From: Hoeflea sp. YIM 152468
Lineage (GTDB): Bacteria; Pseudomonadota; Alphaproteobacteria; Rhizobiales; Rhizobiaceae
Reading direction: 5' to 3'
Assembly (NCBI RefSeq): GCF_029210485.1
Contig: NZ_JARGET010000038.1
Location: 1 to 64,000, forward strand
DNA: 64,000 nucleotides
A program made the position numbers and the translations under genes. Shown here one piece after another: positions 63,270-64,000 of this stretch (position 1 is the stretch's first letter; each line of letters starts with the position of its first letter). A model generated the notes under the pieces. It was not told the origin of the DNA, did not search any database, and worked only from the letters and a program-made list of their open reading frames with translations.

Positions 63270-64000
63270 ATGCGGCACCACGCATCACTTTTTGGTCTGA
63301 CCCTGGCATTGCCGCTGTTGATCTGGCAGCTGCTGTTCTTTGTTGCACCGCTCGCTTTTCTTGTCGCGCTCAGCTTCTGGACGGTGCGGAATTTCCAGAT
63401 GCAGCCCGATTTTGATGTTTCGAACTGGGTCCGCATCTATACACGGGAAGTGTTCTGGCAAGCCTATTTGCGGAGTTTGATCCTCGCCACGGCTGCCACC
63501 GTGTTGACCAGCGCGATCGCTTTTCCTGCGGCTTATGCAATTTCGTTCAAGCTGTCAGAGAGCGCCAAGCGCTGGATCGTCTTCATTCTCGTGATTCCGT
63601 TTTTCACCAGCTACCTGGTCCGGGTCTATTCGCTTCAGGTCTTCCTCTCCGATGCTGGTATCCTCAACGCTGCGCTCGGATATTTCGGGCTGGGGCCGGT
63701 GCTGATGCTCAACAACACGTTCGGGGTCCTGGTCGGTCTTGTCACCCTGTGCCTGCCGCTGGTCATCCTGCTGCAGACCTTCAGTCTCAATTTCGTCAAC
63801 CGTGATCTGGTCGAGGCGGCACACAATCTGCGCTGCGGGCCATTGGCCACCGTGTTTCGCGTCATCGTGCCCTCGGCAAAGGTGGGGCTGATCATCGCCG
63901 CGCTGTTCTCATTCATCCTTTCCTTCGGTGATTTTGTCAGTCCGCTCTACCTGGGTGGCGGCAATCCACCCACGCTTTCGATCATGATTACCGATATTAC
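63270..64000 (+). CDS. PotB/H-type ABC transporter permease (partial, continues beyond window)
   Basis: The frame from ATG 63270 is open to the end of the window (243 codons). It encodes a membrane permease with TM1 at ~8-38 (LPLLIWQLLFFVAPLAFLVA), further helices at ~75-95 and ~105-125, and the cytoplasmic EAA loop VEAAHNLRCGPLATVFRVIV followed by PSAKVGLIIAALFSFILSFG. The last residues seen (YLGGGNPPTLSIMITDI) are typical of PotB. With the preceding binding protein it forms an ABC importer. A second permease and ATPase should follow outside the window. The coding ends mid-gene, so no stop is visible. Confidence 0.92.
   Translation, partial: MRHHASLFGLTLALPLLIWQLLFFVAPLAFLVALSFWTVRNFQMQPDFDVSNWVRIYTREVFWQAYLRSLILATAATVLTSAIAFPAAYAISFKLSESAKRWIVFILVIPFFTSYLVRVYSLQVFLSDAGILNAALGYFGLGPVLMLNNTFGVLVGLVTLCLPLVILLQTFSLNFVNRDLVEAAHNLRCGPLATVFRVIVPSAKVGLIIAALFSFILSFGDFVSPLYLGGGNPPTLSIMITDI

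Noticed and set aside
1-64000. CRISPR arrays, rRNA genes, intact insertion sequences, intact prophage
   Set aside because: No spaced repeat array, no rRNA sequence, no complete transposase, and only one integrase stump were found.

Overview
The window is GC-rich alphaproteobacterial DNA, most likely from a member of the Rhizobiales close to Rhizobiaceae (Hoeflea-, Rhizobium- or Sinorhizobium-like). The best evidence is the gene order motB-motC-fliK(motD)-transglycosylase-rem-flgE-flgK-flgL-flaF-flbT-flgD-fliQ-flhA-fliR, which is diagnostic for the rhizobial flagellar region. The aglREFGAK alpha-glucoside operon and the zwf-pgl-edd order agree. No species call can be made from the sequence alone.

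Region 1 (1-18,500) is the downstream half of a flagellar regulon, all on the plus strand: the end of one flagellin, a second complete flagellin, motor genes, the hook-length ruler, the Rem regulator, hook and hook-filament junction proteins, the FlaF/FlbT flagellin-expression pair, and export-gate proteins FliQ, FlhA and FliR. Three unnamed small genes have the features of FliH, FliJ and FliL. Many genes overlap at ATGA or GTGA, so translation is probably coupled.

Region 2 (18,500-27,600) is a surface-polysaccharide group: three glycosyltransferase-type enzymes, a WecG/TagA/CpsF transferase, a Wzx-like flippase, and an ExoP-like chain-length protein whose kinase domain is replaced by a long Pro/Gln-rich tail. 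folD follows.

Region 3 (28,600-31,200) is a small accessory patch: a divergent cupin/LysR pair lies directly against the C-terminal stump of a TetR regulator and an intact PhnB-like gene.

Region 4 (31,300-39,450) is a complete alpha-glucoside uptake and hydrolysis operon (LacI-type regulator, binding protein, two permeases, GH13 glucosidase, ATPase) with perfect palindromic operators and a terminator. Two tandem small secreted proteins of unknown function and a PilZ-like protein follow. Next come the Entner-Doudoroff genes zwf-pgl-edd, which would process the glucose released, then DUF2200, an SRPBCC/ArsR pair, the puuA-puuB-like polyamine pair and a chemoreceptor.

Region 5 (52,880-58,900) is a decayed accessory zone. 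It has an N-terminal stump of an MmeI-like DNA methyltransferase fused out of frame to a DUF6471 stump, a base-poor-in-GC two-TM gene, a pair of ~134 bp intergenic repeats and over 1.6 kb without genes. RNase D, an orphan BMP-type binding protein, a small membrane protein and tRNA-Ser(GGA) follow.

Region 6 (58,400-64,000) begins with an integrase stump just after tRNA-Ser and continues with a creatinine/creatine catabolic cluster: creatinase, LysR regulator, creatininase, and a PotD/F-type binding protein and permease. The window ends inside the permease, so the cluster, possibly a tRNA-borne island, continues beyond it.
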